Below, one piece after another: positions 1 through 7,006 of a stretch of DNA of 12,481 bases. A model generated the notes under the pieces. It made no database searches. It had not been told where the DNA came from and saw only the letters and a list, made by a program, of their open reading frames with translations. This DNA comes from a bacterium (GTDB lineage: Bacteria > Bacillota_I > Bacilli_A > RF39 > UBA660), in contig SFTR01000029.1 in the NCBI GenBank assembly GCA_004560915.1, positions 1-12,481 of the forward strand, written 5' to 3'. The translations under genes and the position numbers were made by a program. Each line of letters starts with the position of its first letter. The stretch's first letter is position 1.

Positions 1-129
1 GCTTTCAGATAGAATACCAACTATATCAACAACACTAATATAGTATTTTTGTTCCTCCTTATTCCATACAGTTCTTATTGTTTCACTATTAAACATTTTG
101 CTTATTAAGTGCATTTGATTCTCTTTCAT
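1..129 (-). CDS. BRO-N / DinD-like antirepressor-family protein, N-terminal part (runs off the left edge)
   Basis: Only the first 43 codons are in the window; the frame is open to base 1. The start at 129 is well set by an AGGAGG ribosome binding site seven bases upstream. After a short lead, residues about 18-43 read TIRTVWNKEEQKYY then ISVVDIVGILSES. This matches the opening strand-strand-helix of the BRO-N fold seen in phage antirepressors, baculovirus BRO proteins and DinD-like proteins (an aromatic pair, then a V-V-D-[IV] helix start). Members of this family bind DNA and are often carried by phages or other mobile elements. The rest of the protein, which would show the class (DinD, RhuM-like, KilA-C), is outside the window. 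A promoter with an overlapping dyad lies upstream at 182-224. The family call is moderately sure; the precise role is unknown. Confidence 0.6.
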   Translation of the reverse strand, partial: MKENQMHLISKMFNSETIRTVWNKEEQKYYISVVDIVGILSES

Positions 130-181
130 ATCTTAACCTCCTATTATTATAGTTAGCCATAAAAATCAAAAACACTTCTTT

Positions 182-211
182 TTTATAAAATAGTTATTCA
201 AACCGTCACAA
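182..211 (-). promoter_or_regulatory. Putative promoter of the BRO-N gene
   Basis: On the minus strand there is TTGTGA (211-206), an 18-base spacer and TATAAA (187-182), placing the transcript start near 175 and leaving about 46 bases of leader before the start codon at 129. The -35 has 4 of 6 consensus bases and the -10 has 5 of 6. It is the best match in the gap but remains a prediction. Confidence 0.4.
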
Positions 212-224
212 TTTTTGACCGGTT
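201..224. promoter_or_regulatory. Dyad symmetry overlapping the BRO-N promoter -35 (possible operator)
   Basis: AACCGTCA (201-208) and TGACCGGTT (216-224) form an inverted repeat around a 7-base AT-rich centre, perfect except for one extra C at 220. It covers the predicted -35 of the minus-strand promoter and abuts a weaker plus-strand promoter (TTCACA 223-228, TATAAT 244-249, spacer only 15). The layout resembles an operator between divergent promoters, as in phage-type regulators, but binding is inferred only from symmetry and position. Confidence 0.35.
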
Positions 225-326
225 CACATCACAACTCATTTTATATAATTTAAACTAATTTAAAAGTTTATTATTTTACAAAAATTAATTGATTTTCTAA
301 TACATGAATGATAAAAAGTATCTAAT

Positions 327-364
327 GAGTGGACCTCCTGCTTTCAGGGGGTCTACTCTTTTTT
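327..364 (+). terminator. Strong intrinsic terminator on the plus strand, with no plus-strand gene before it
   Basis: A 14-bp stem (327-340 with 345-358, two G-T wobbles) closes a CTTT loop and is followed at once by six T residues (359-364). It is much more GC-rich than its surroundings. The T tract lies only on the plus-strand side, so it should stop transcripts coming from the left. No plus-strand gene exists between 130 and 327, so its transcript would be a short non-coding RNA or unknown. The stretch 130-326 holds otherwise only the promoter and dyad listed here. Confidence 0.7.
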
Positions 365-384
365 CATTTATAAAGTACCAAAAT

Positions 385-411
385 AAAAAAGTTATAATTA
401 ATAACTCTTTT
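385..411 (-). terminator. Intrinsic terminator after cotD
   Basis: On the minus strand, nine bases after the cotD stop, AAAAGAGTTAT pairs with ATAACTTTTTT (one G-U pair) around a 5-base loop. The run of T residues at 390-385 forms the end of the stem and the release tract. It is AT-rich but has the expected form and place. Confidence 0.6.
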
Positions 412-419
412 ATCAAATA

Positions 420-740
420 TTATAGGAATTTACCTGGACAACCTACATTTTCATTACATATTTCATTTTCTTCAGTACAAGTATAACAAGGACTATAAGT
501 ATGTCTATAAATATGATGATTAATAATTCTAGTATTTACTGGACAAACATGAGGAACTTCATGAATGATTTGTCTATGAACACATCTTTCTTGAGGGCAT
601 TCATAGATTGGTTGACATACAACTCCTGGCATAGTATTACATGAAGTAGTAGTTTCACCCATCATTTTTTCAGGAGTAACTTTTAATTCAGCACTACCTT
701 CAACACTATAACCTTGATACATACCCATTGTATTATTCAT
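420..740 (-). CDS. cotD: CotD-family spore coat protein
   Basis: This is a 106-residue, cysteine- and histidine-rich protein that resembles the CotD inner spore coat family, deposited on the forespore surface late in sporulation. Residues from about 35 on carry nine cysteines spread as single residues and pairs, and a His/Tyr-rich core (HEVPHVCPVNTRI, NHHIYRHTYSPCY) that follows the CotD pattern of H-x-P, N, then H-x-x-Y-x-H. The cysteines probably serve disulphide cross-linking of the coat, as in other coat proteins. An upstream in-frame ATG at 761 exists, but AAGGAG at 756-751 lies inside that extension, ten bases before the ATG at 740, so 740 is preferred. It has its own SigK-like promoter and a terminator at 385-411, so it is a single-gene unit. 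The family match is good; which coat layer it enters here is unknown. Confidence 0.8.
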   Translation of the reverse strand: MNNTMGMYQGYSVEGSAELKVTPEKMMGETTTSCNTMPGVVCQPIYECPQERCVHRQIIHEVPHVCPVNTRIINHHIYRHTYSPCYTCTEENEICNENVGCPGKFL

Positions 741-764
741 TTTAACACTTCTCCTTTTCATAGA

Positions 765-791
765 TATTTTATGTTAAAAATAAATCTATGT
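765..791 (-). promoter_or_regulatory. SigK-like sporulation promoter of cotD
   Basis: The minus strand has AC (791-790), a spacer of exactly 16 bases, then CATAAAATA (773-765). This fits the SigK pattern AC-N16/17-CATAnnnTA fully. The predicted start near 758 leaves a very short leader, with the ribosome site at about +2, and it lies downstream of the alternative ATG at 761, supporting the start at 740. SigE is less likely because its -10 (CATACAnT) has one mismatch and no good -35 is seen. Confidence 0.55.
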
Positions 792-801
792 TTAGGCATT
801 T

Positions 802-829
802 AAAAAGCATCTACTTATTTTAAGATGCT
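802..829 (-). terminator. Possible second, weaker terminator of the pilus operon
   Basis: A 7-bp stem (AGCATCT at 829-823, AGATGCT at 812-806 on the minus strand) with a 10-base loop is followed by a short T run. It lies just after the main operon terminator and before the cotD promoter, so it may catch read-through transcripts. The loop is large and the T run short, so the call is weak. Confidence 0.4.
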
Positions 830-846
830 ACTTAATTATAACACAT

Positions 847-878
847 AAAAAAAAGTAAACATATCCCTTGTTTACTTT
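847..878 (-). terminator. Intrinsic terminator of the pilus operon
   Basis: On the minus strand AAAGTAAACA pairs perfectly over 10 bp with TGTTTACTTT around a 7-base loop, followed by a run of eight T residues (854-847). It begins 23 bases after the stop of the last sortase gene and marks the end of the pilus transcript. Confidence 0.85.
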
Positions 879-901
879 AATTGTAACACCACACAGAAGT
901 C

Positions 902-1450
902 TTAAATTCTATTACATCTAACAGTTACTCTTCTAAGTCCATCCTTAGTACAAGTATATAGTGTTAGATCAAAATCACTTTCAATCATTTCTTTAATATC
1001 AGTAGAATTAAGTTCTTCAACTACTTCTACTTGATAAGTATATTTATTATTATTAGCATCTATAAATACAACTTCATCACCTTTTTTTAACTTATATAAA
1101 TATCTAAAATGAGATTTATAAGAGTGTCCACATATAACTAAATTATTATTCTTAACTGAACCATAATATAATGCAGGTGTCTTTCTAAGTGATGAATAAG
1201 AAAACTCTTTACTGATTGGTAAATTCAAATCTAATGATGGAATAACTATATATCCAACATATTCTAGATCATTTATAACAATCAAATTATCCTCTTTATT
1301 TTTAGATTCTTCATCTATTAGTTTATTCATAATATCATTACTTTCTCTTTTAGAATATACTTCTTCCCATTCGAAATATATAAGTAAAACTAATGAAATA
1401 GATATTAATGATAAACCTAATATTAATATTTTTTTAGCTGTTTTGTTCAT
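902..1450 (-). CDS. Sortase, probably the cell-wall anchoring enzyme of the pilus
   Basis: This 182-residue sortase is a membrane-bound cysteine transpeptidase that cuts LPXTG-like sorting signals and transfers the substrate to an amine. It has an N-terminal membrane anchor (about 8-25), the conserved strand with catalytic His109 in CGHSYKSHF, Cys167 in TLYTC, and the arginine in LRRVTVRC (most likely Arg174). It lacks the C-terminal membrane segment seen in the pilus polymerase at 2327, so it is not class C; it looks more like class A/D, but the class is uncertain. ATG at 1450 is preferred over ATG at 1465 because AAGG lies six bases upstream of it. It overlaps the end of the basal pilin gene by 17 bases. 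Coming last after the LVQTG pilin, it probably anchors that pilin, and so the fibre, to peptidoglycan. That substrate link is inferred from gene order. Confidence 0.85.
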   Translation of the reverse strand: MNKTAKKILILGLSLISISLVLLIYFEWEEVYSKRESNDIMNKLIDEESKNKEDNLIVINDLEYVGYIVIPSLDLNLPISKEFSYSSLRKTPALYYGSVKNNNLVICGHSYKSHFRYLYKLKKGDEVVFIDANNNKYTYQVEVVEELNSTDIKEMIESDFDLTLYTCTKDGLRRVTVRCNRI

Positions 1451-2330
1451 GTGATACCTTATCATAAACTAAACTAATTATTACAAATAATACCCCAATC
1501 ATTCCAACTAATAATACTATCCATAACATTTGTCCAGTTTGTACTAAACTACTAGTATTAGTAATAATAAATGAATTATCTTCTTTTTGATAAGTTACTG
1601 TATATCCCTTTGGAACATTTTTTTCTCTTACAGTATACATATCACTCTTTTCTAAATCTATCCAAGTATATTTCCAATCGTTTTCTTTACTTAATGTTAT
1701 AGTATCAATTACTTCATCATTAAGTAATAATTCAACTGTTATACTTTTAGGTATATTTATAGTATGATTTGTATTACTTGTACTAGTATTCCAAACCTTT
1801 TTAACATCTATATTAATTACTCTAATAATATCTGTTTTAGGAGTAGCTTCTACATCATAAACCCATTTATTATCAATAACTTTAGGAATCATTGCTAAGA
1901 ATGAATCTATTTTAGAAAAACCTTCTACTTTATTAGTTTGTTTAACTAAATATAGTCCCAAGTCCAAGTCTTCATATTTAACACTACCATCACCATCAGT
2001 TACTTTAACTATTCCAGTCATATCACTAGGAATACATTTTTCTATTTCACCGCTTACAGTTGAAGATTCTAAATCTACAAGTGATACTGGACATCCTTCT
2101 AACTCTTTGACATATTCAAATACTAGATTATGATTTTTTTCACGGGCATCAGCAACTTTATAAATAGTTAACTCTGACCCTTCAATTTTCTCATTATCAT
2201 TCTTTTCATATAAAGTTATTTGAATAGACCCTTTATGATTAAAATCAACTACATTACTTGATAATGCATAAATATTATCTACACTAAACAGCATAATCAA
2301 TGATAATAATAATATTTTTATTCTTTTCAT
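1434..2330 (-). CDS. Basal/ancillary pilin with Cna-B domain and LVQTG sorting signal
   Basis: This is a 298-residue surface protein. A signal peptide covers about residues 1-22. A SpaA-like beta domain (about 30-160) holds two cysteines, Cys80 and Cys99, that could pair. A classic Cna-B domain follows (about 170-258), starting at DVKKVW, with the ENDWKYTW motif, the REKNVPKGY box and a closing ITN, which suggests a self-made Lys-Asn isopeptide bond. W156-x3-V160-x3-P164-K165 resembles the pilin motif whose lysine joins subunits. The sorting signal at 262-266 is LVQTG, with Val in place of the usual Pro, followed by a membrane segment and a charged tail. Its start has an excellent GGAGG site and overlaps the sortase C stop as ATGA, so the two are probably translationally coupled. 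Its place before the last sortase fits a base pilin; a role as a side adhesin cannot be excluded. Confidence 0.85.
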   Translation of the reverse strand: MKRIKILLLSLIMLFSVDNIYALSSNVVDFNHKGSIQITLYEKNDNEKIEGSELTIYKVADAREKNHNLVFEYVKELEGCPVSLVDLESSTVSGEIEKCIPSDMTGIVKVTDGDGSVKYEDLDLGLYLVKQTNKVEGFSKIDSFLAMIPKVIDNKWVYDVEATPKTDIIRVINIDVKKVWNTSTSNTNHTINIPKSITVELLLNDEVIDTITLSKENDWKYTWIDLEKSDMYTVREKNVPKGYTVTYQKEDNSFIITNTSSLVQTGQMLWIVLLVGMIGVLFVIISLVYDKVSHEQNS

Positions 2331-3199
2331 TTTTTACCTCCATGAAAATCTCTTCCATTCGGATAAAGAAATTGTTCGTATTTATTAATATTAACTCTTT
2401 TAACAGGTTTTATTAATATAACGATTAGTAATAAAGCTATTATTGGAAGTGCTATAATAGGCATTACTATTAATTTATTTACTTTAAATCCTTCTGTTGT
2501 TATATAATCTTTTTTATTTTCCCCCTGTACCCTAACTCCTCTTACAAGAAGTCTATGCGTATTGATTCCATAAGGTGTACAAGTAAGTAACGTAACGTAA
2601 TCATTATTTTTATCAATCTTTAATTCTTTTCTATCATTAGGTTTTACTATTGATATTTTATCTACTTTATAAACAAGAACTTCATCTAATATAGTTATTT
2701 TAAAAGTATCCCCTATTTCTAATTTATCTAGTTCTGTAAAAAGTTTGGCTGAAGGTAAACCTCTATGAGCAGATAATACACTATGAGTTCCATTACCACC
2801 TATTGGTAACGAAGAACCTTCTAAATGTCCTACACTAGAATTTAACACAATTTCACTAACCGAATGATATATTGGAAGTTCAACTTTAATTTTATCTATA
2901 GTTAAATATCCCATCATATCATCATTATTAATGTTTAAAAGATCATTATAATTTTCTAAAGTTTCATAAGTTATTAATGGTTCTTTTAACTTACTTAACT
3001 TATCATTATATTCTTTAGCATCTTTTTTAACTTTATCGAAATCTATTTTATCAGCATCTTTTAAGATATTTTCATAATTATATATAGTTCTTGATTGATT
3101 CTTTTCATTATAATAATTACTTAATGTTGGGTAAAAAAATACTAGAAGACCTATGAAAAAAAATAATATCATAAACATCGTGATCTTATGTTCTTTCAT
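2327..3199 (-). CDS. Class C-like sortase, pilin polymerase
   Basis: This enzyme should link pilins into a covalent fibre by cutting the LPXTG signal of one subunit and joining it to a lysine of the next. From ATG at 3199 it has 290 residues: an N-terminal membrane segment (about 5-25), a lid region, the sortase core with catalytic His145 (SAHRGLP), Cys207 (TLLTCTPYG) and Arg216 (THRLLVRG), and a C-terminal membrane segment near 242-262. The TLLTCTPYG-x-N-THR-LLVRG pattern and the second membrane segment are typical of class C. The usual lid tripeptide Asp-Pro-aromatic is not seen; KEPL occupies the likely place. An upstream in-frame ATG at 3235 would add 12 residues, but it has no ribosome site and sits just after a strong hairpin, while AAGG precedes the ATG at 3199 by eleven bases. 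It lies between major and basal pilin genes, as in many pilus islands. Confidence 0.87.
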   Translation of the reverse strand: MKEHKITMFMILFFFIGLLVFFYPTLSNYYNEKNQSRTIYNYENILKDADKIDFDKVKKDAKEYNDKLSKLKEPLITYETLENYNDLLNINNDDMMGYLTIDKIKVELPIYHSVSEIVLNSSVGHLEGSSLPIGGNGTHSVLSAHRGLPSAKLFTELDKLEIGDTFKITILDEVLVYKVDKISIVKPNDRKELKIDKNNDYVTLLTCTPYGINTHRLLVRGVRVQGENKKDYITTEGFKVNKLIVMPIIALPIIALLLIVILIKPVKRVNINKYEQFLYPNGRDFHGGKK

Positions 3200-3243
3200 A
3201 ATTCCATATACCTTACCCTTTCTATCAATTAACATTTATTTTT

Positions 3244-3278
3244 GATAGTTAGGAAGATTATATTTCTTCCCAACCATC
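3244..3278 (-). other. Stable RNA hairpin between the major pilin and sortase C genes
   Basis: Both 14-base arms (3278-3265 and 3257-3244 on the minus strand) pair fully, with two G-U pairs, around a 7-base AU loop. No T run follows on either strand, so it is not a standard terminator. It lies 23 bases after the major pilin stop and just before the sortase reading frame. Such a stem could protect the 3' end of a processed pilin mRNA, or slow entry into the downstream genes, giving more pilin than sortase. That role is inferred. Confidence 0.6.
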
Positions 3279-3301
3279 TATTTATTACTGACTATTTATT
3301 A

Positions 3302-4687
3302 TTAAATATTTTCCTTATATACTCTTAATTTAGTTACTAATAATAGACCAAATCCTATTACTAAGATAGAACCTAAAGTTAAGAATAATGTAGTTCCCAT
3401 ACCACCAGTTTCTGGTAATTGTGAACCAGTATAGTTGATAACTTCATTGCTTACTCTTTCATAAGTATTATTACCATTCTTTCCAGTTATAGTGAATTTA
3501 ACTGTACTAGTTAATTTATTATAACCAACTGGAGCTTCAACTTCTTCTAATTGATATTCATCAGCATCTAATCCTTCGATAGTTGCTTTACCAACTACAA
3601 TTAAAACTCCTTCTTCATTACCAACAGCTACACGATAAATATTTTTAGTTACATCAACTAATACAACTTTAATTTCTTTACCAGTTTTATCTAATAATTT
3701 GAATTTAGCTCCTTCTAGTTGATTTTTATCTTTATCATTTTTAACTAAATCAAATGCATAAGTATAAGTTGTAGTTTTAACTTTATCAGTAGTATTATTT
3801 TCACCATAAGCTAAATCTAATTCGTTTGGATTACCATTTCCTTCAACTACAGCATTTTCATTTAATGTAGCAGTATAGTATACTTCAATTACTGTATTCT
3901 TAGGTAATGTAACAATATATGAATCTTTGAATTCTACAACGAATGTATAACCATCTTTATTAGGAGTTACTGTATAGTTAGATGTATCAACAGTAGTAGT
4001 TCCAACTTTAACTACAACTGAATTTGCATTGAAAGTAAGTCCAGTACTCATAGTATCACGAAGTACATATTTAGTAAAACCAGCACCAGTAGTGATAGTA
4101 GCTTTGAACTCTATTGTATCACCAATAGTAGCATCATTAGTTTTTCCATAATTACCAGTTGAATCTTCTTTAACATCTTTATCGACTTTTGGAACTACTG
4201 TATTTTTTTCATCAATAACAGCATCTGGATTAGTTGTAGTTAAATTTAATAATGAACCAGTAGTTGTATCTACTAAATAGTATCCTAAAGATAATTTGTC
4301 AAACTTAACAGTAGTACTAGTAGCTTTTTTAGAATCTACTGGAATAACATTATTTGCTTTAGCATGAGCAAGTGCTGCTTTAGAGAATTCTACTACATCT
4401 GCACCAGTTTTCCATACATAATATGTAGCACCATTTTCATTTCTAGCTTCTAAGTACTTTTGACCTTCAGTACTAGTAATGAATGCTTCAAATTTTTCAT
4501 TAGCTCTATAGATGTAATGATTGTTAGTCTTATCATAAGTTTCTAAATCTAACACTCTATAGATTGAATAAGTTTCATCAACTACTGCTTTATTAATAGT
4601 AATTGAACCAGTTTCAGTTGCATTTACTTGTACTAATGCAAATACAAAAGCAAATAACAAACCGAATAATTTCTTAATATTTTTCAT
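3302..4687 (-). CDS. Major (backbone) pilin, LPETG-anchored, isopeptide-forming
   Basis: This 461-residue protein should be the repeating shaft subunit of the pilus. A signal peptide ends near residue 23 (VNA). An N-terminal domain (about 25-165) leads to NTVVPK with Lys167, in the place of the pilin-motif lysine used for polymerisation. A middle fimbrial domain (about 168-308) shows GDTIEF and the LRDTMSTGLTF turn typical of isopeptide-forming backbone pilins. A Cna-B/SpaA domain (about 309-418) has Lys316, the E-box YQLEEVEAPVGY with Glu382, and Asn residues at 414 and 418, one of which may close the isopeptide bond. The sorting signal LPETG (424-428) precedes a membrane segment and a charged tail. 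The start has a strong AAGGAAGG site. It follows the tip adhesin by 31 bases and is itself followed by the hairpin at 3244-3278. Length and domain order fit known backbone pilins. Confidence 0.9.
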   Translation of the reverse strand: MKNIKKLFGLLFAFVFALVQVNATETGSITINKAVVDETYSIYRVLDLETYDKTNNHYIYRANEKFEAFITSTEGQKYLEARNENGATYYVWKTGADVVEFSKAALAHAKANNVIPVDSKKATSTTVKFDKLSLGYYLVDTTTGSLLNLTTTNPDAVIDEKNTVVPKVDKDVKEDSTGNYGKTNDATIGDTIEFKATITTGAGFTKYVLRDTMSTGLTFNANSVVVKVGTTTVDTSNYTVTPNKDGYTFVVEFKDSYIVTLPKNTVIEVYYTATLNENAVVEGNGNPNELDLAYGENNTTDKVKTTTYTYAFDLVKNDKDKNQLEGAKFKLLDKTGKEIKVVLVDVTKNIYRVAVGNEEGVLIVVGKATIEGLDADEYQLEEVEAPVGYNKLTSTVKFTITGKNGNNTYERVSNEVINYTGSQLPETGGMGTTLFLTLGSILVIGFGLLLVTKLRVYKENI

Positions 4688-4718
4688 TTTTCTTTTCCTT
4701 CCTTTTTTTGATTTAACA

Positions 4719-6977
4719 TTAATGTTTCATAGCCAGTTTTTTGTTTAAAACATTAATTGATATATAAATAATAGGAACAGCTAATAATAGTGAACCCATT
4801 ATTATTAAAATTAACATACCACTACTTCCAGTAGCTGGTAACTCATACCCAGAAACATTAGTAAATTTTATTTCCATACTATCTTTCAAAGTATAAGATT
4901 CTTGCTTTTCAGCATCATATATTTTTATCACTCCACCATTAACTTGATATTTAACAATGAAACCATTTGTATCTAATTCTTTAACTACATAAGTAATACC
5001 ATATGGTAAATCTTTAATAGTTATTTGTTCTTTATCTTTTAATTTAATAGTTGCTTTTCCATTACTAAAAGTAACATTTTCAGTTGATTCTTTATTATCA
5101 ATCTTTCTTATAACAGTATAAGTACCTTCTAAATTACTTCCTTTATATTTTGCTTCTATTTCAAAAGTAAAGTCTTGATTAGTATCTACTCCCTCAACAA
5201 ATTTCTTAATCGATAAGTTTCTCTTTTTATATTTATTTATTACTTGTCCATCTTTTAAAGGACTAGTAGTAACTCCATAACTAACTTCTACATCATTAAT
5301 ATCTTTACTTATTTCATGATATTCATCAGTAGATACTTCATGTATTTTATATTTATGACCAGAAGGTATCTTGTCAAAAGTAACTTTTCCATTTGAATCT
5401 GATGTACTAGTCATTTTAAAATCACCAGCCATATGTCTTCTTTCTTTTAAACAAGGACAATCATCTGAATGATATATTTCAAACTTAGTTCCTTCTAGTG
5501 GCTTATTTCCATAATTAGTTAATTTATCAAACTCAAGTTTACCTAAAAAAGCTTTAACTTCTGGTCTTGGAAATTCTATTGTACCAGTTCTTGAACTATT
5601 ACTTGTTTTAACTATATAATTTAACGTAGTAACACCATTTGTTTTATATGATGTACCTTCTACAAAATTACTTAATTCATTTTCAATCCTAACTCTATAC
5701 TTTAATTTATAAGTATATGTATTACCATTAACTTCGGGTGTTGAATTTTTTAAATCCCATTTTATCTTTTCATTTGTTGTATCAAAGGAAGCTGTATTTG
5801 GATAATTGTTTGTTTTAGTAACTGAATCACTTAAAAAATTATTTTCTCCATACATACCTATAAATTCAATATTTTTAGGTTGATCGCTTGAATTCATAGG
5901 ATCCTCTGTTACCCAAGTAGCTTCTGATAAAATCATAATTTGTTCGAATATAGAATCAAAAGCATTTTTCATAGCATTAGAATCGTTAACATCATAATAA
6001 TAGCCTGAACCTATTTTATTTCTCAGCCAATTTCTATATGCATCTGCACTATCTGCACTACCTATTTCATAAGATGTTGAAGATCTATCTACGACAGAAA
6101 AATTCTTTCCATCAGTTTGATTAATATATTTTTTTACTGTTTGTCCACCTATATCTACTCCAACAGAATATATTCCAATACCACTATTTTTAATAGTGGT
6201 AGCCATTTCTCTTGCTCTTATTGCTGCTTCATCACTATAACTAGTACCATATAAACATGACTTATTTAATACTCTATCCTTAAATCTTGCTCCAGTAGAA
6301 TCATAAGTATCATATCCTACATATCCATTTTCAATATATGTTGTTGGAAATCCATCTGACAAAAATAAAATATACTTTTTACTAGCTGATGATTTATTCA
6401 ACATATCTTTAGCTCTTTTAAGGCCTGATTCAATATTAGTGAATCTTTTTTTATGATTTTCATCTACAATATTTTTATCGATTCCATTTGTAATTTTATT
6501 CTTTAAGTCATCTTTATTACTCTCATTACAATCTTGTAATTCAAATATTTCATATGAATCTGAGTTAAAGGCGACAAATCCAAGTTTTCTATCAATACTA
6601 CTATTTTGAGAACGAGCAGCAAAACTATCTATAAATTTATTACTAGCTTCTTTTGCAGCATCTAATCTCGTCTTTCCTGCACCTAGTGTTTGAGTCATAG
6701 TATTTGAAATATCCATAACTATTACTACTGCTAAATCTGGATCTACTGCTATATTTTTTGTTTGAACGGTTAAAATAATATCAAAATAATTTTCTAACTC
6801 TGATGGGTAAATATTTTTACTAACACTTACACCATCTTCTTCATTAATATTACTTCCACCTTCTTTAGTAATTTGCCTTTGATTATTATCATTTGCCTCT
6901 GCAAAAATATTTATTATTGGATTAATAAACATTAAAAGAGCAAATAATAATGCAATTATTTTATTTATCTTTTTCAT
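4719..6977 (-). CDS. Pilus tip adhesin with vWA domain, Cna-B domains and LPATG signal
   Basis: This 752-residue protein is probably the adhesive tip, comparable in layout to RrgA-type tip pilins. A signal peptide covers about 1-27. A vWA domain (about 80-375) has metal-site residues Asp89-x-Ser91-x-Thr93 (DISNT), Thr180 in FTNIESGL, and Asp208-Gly209 (SDGF), with a large polar insertion after the last motif. A beta-rich stretch (about 380-475) is followed by two Cna-B-like domains (about 479-583, with a Cys-Pro-Cys at 507-509, and 587-710). LPATG (713-717), a membrane segment and a short basic tail end the protein. The ORF is open back to an ATG at 7037, but the signal peptide begins at 6977, preceded by a GGGGGA site, and that start clears the signal peptidase gene by 29 bases. 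The tip role is inferred from the vWA domain and gene order; the ligand is unknown. Confidence 0.88.
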   Translation of the reverse strand: MKKINKIIALLFALLMFINPIINIFAEANDNNQRQITKEGGSNINEEDGVSVSKNIYPSELENYFDIILTVQTKNIAVDPDLAVVIVMDISNTMTQTLGAGKTRLDAAKEASNKFIDSFAARSQNSSIDRKLGFVAFNSDSYEIFELQDCNESNKDDLKNKITNGIDKNIVDENHKKRFTNIESGLKRAKDMLNKSSASKKYILFLSDGFPTTYIENGYVGYDTYDSTGARFKDRVLNKSCLYGTSYSDEAAIRAREMATTIKNSGIGIYSVGVDIGGQTVKKYINQTDGKNFSVVDRSSTSYEIGSADSADAYRNWLRNKIGSGYYYDVNDSNAMKNAFDSIFEQIMILSEATWVTEDPMNSSDQPKNIEFIGMYGENNFLSDSVTKTNNYPNTASFDTTNEKIKWDLKNSTPEVNGNTYTYKLKYRVRIENELSNFVEGTSYKTNGVTTLNYIVKTSNSSRTGTIEFPRPEVKAFLGKLEFDKLTNYGNKPLEGTKFEIYHSDDCPCLKERRHMAGDFKMTSTSDSNGKVTFDKIPSGHKYKIHEVSTDEYHEISKDINDVEVSYGVTTSPLKDGQVINKYKKRNLSIKKFVEGVDTNQDFTFEIEAKYKGSNLEGTYTVIRKIDNKESTENVTFSNGKATIKLKDKEQITIKDLPYGITYVVKELDTNGFIVKYQVNGGVIKIYDAEKQESYTLKDSMEIKFTNVSGYELPATGSSGMLILIIMGSLLLAVPIIYISINVLNKKLAMKH

Positions 6978-7006
6978 ACCATGTCCCCCATATAAGAAAA
7001 ATAATA

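Noticed and set aside
304..486. Plus-strand ORF of 60 codons
   Set aside because: It runs through the orphan terminator and into the antisense of cotD, has no ribosome site and no recognisable protein pattern.
3244..3278. Hairpin read as a transcription terminator
   Set aside because: No T tract follows the stem on either strand, and the genes after it are in the same pathway with close coupling.
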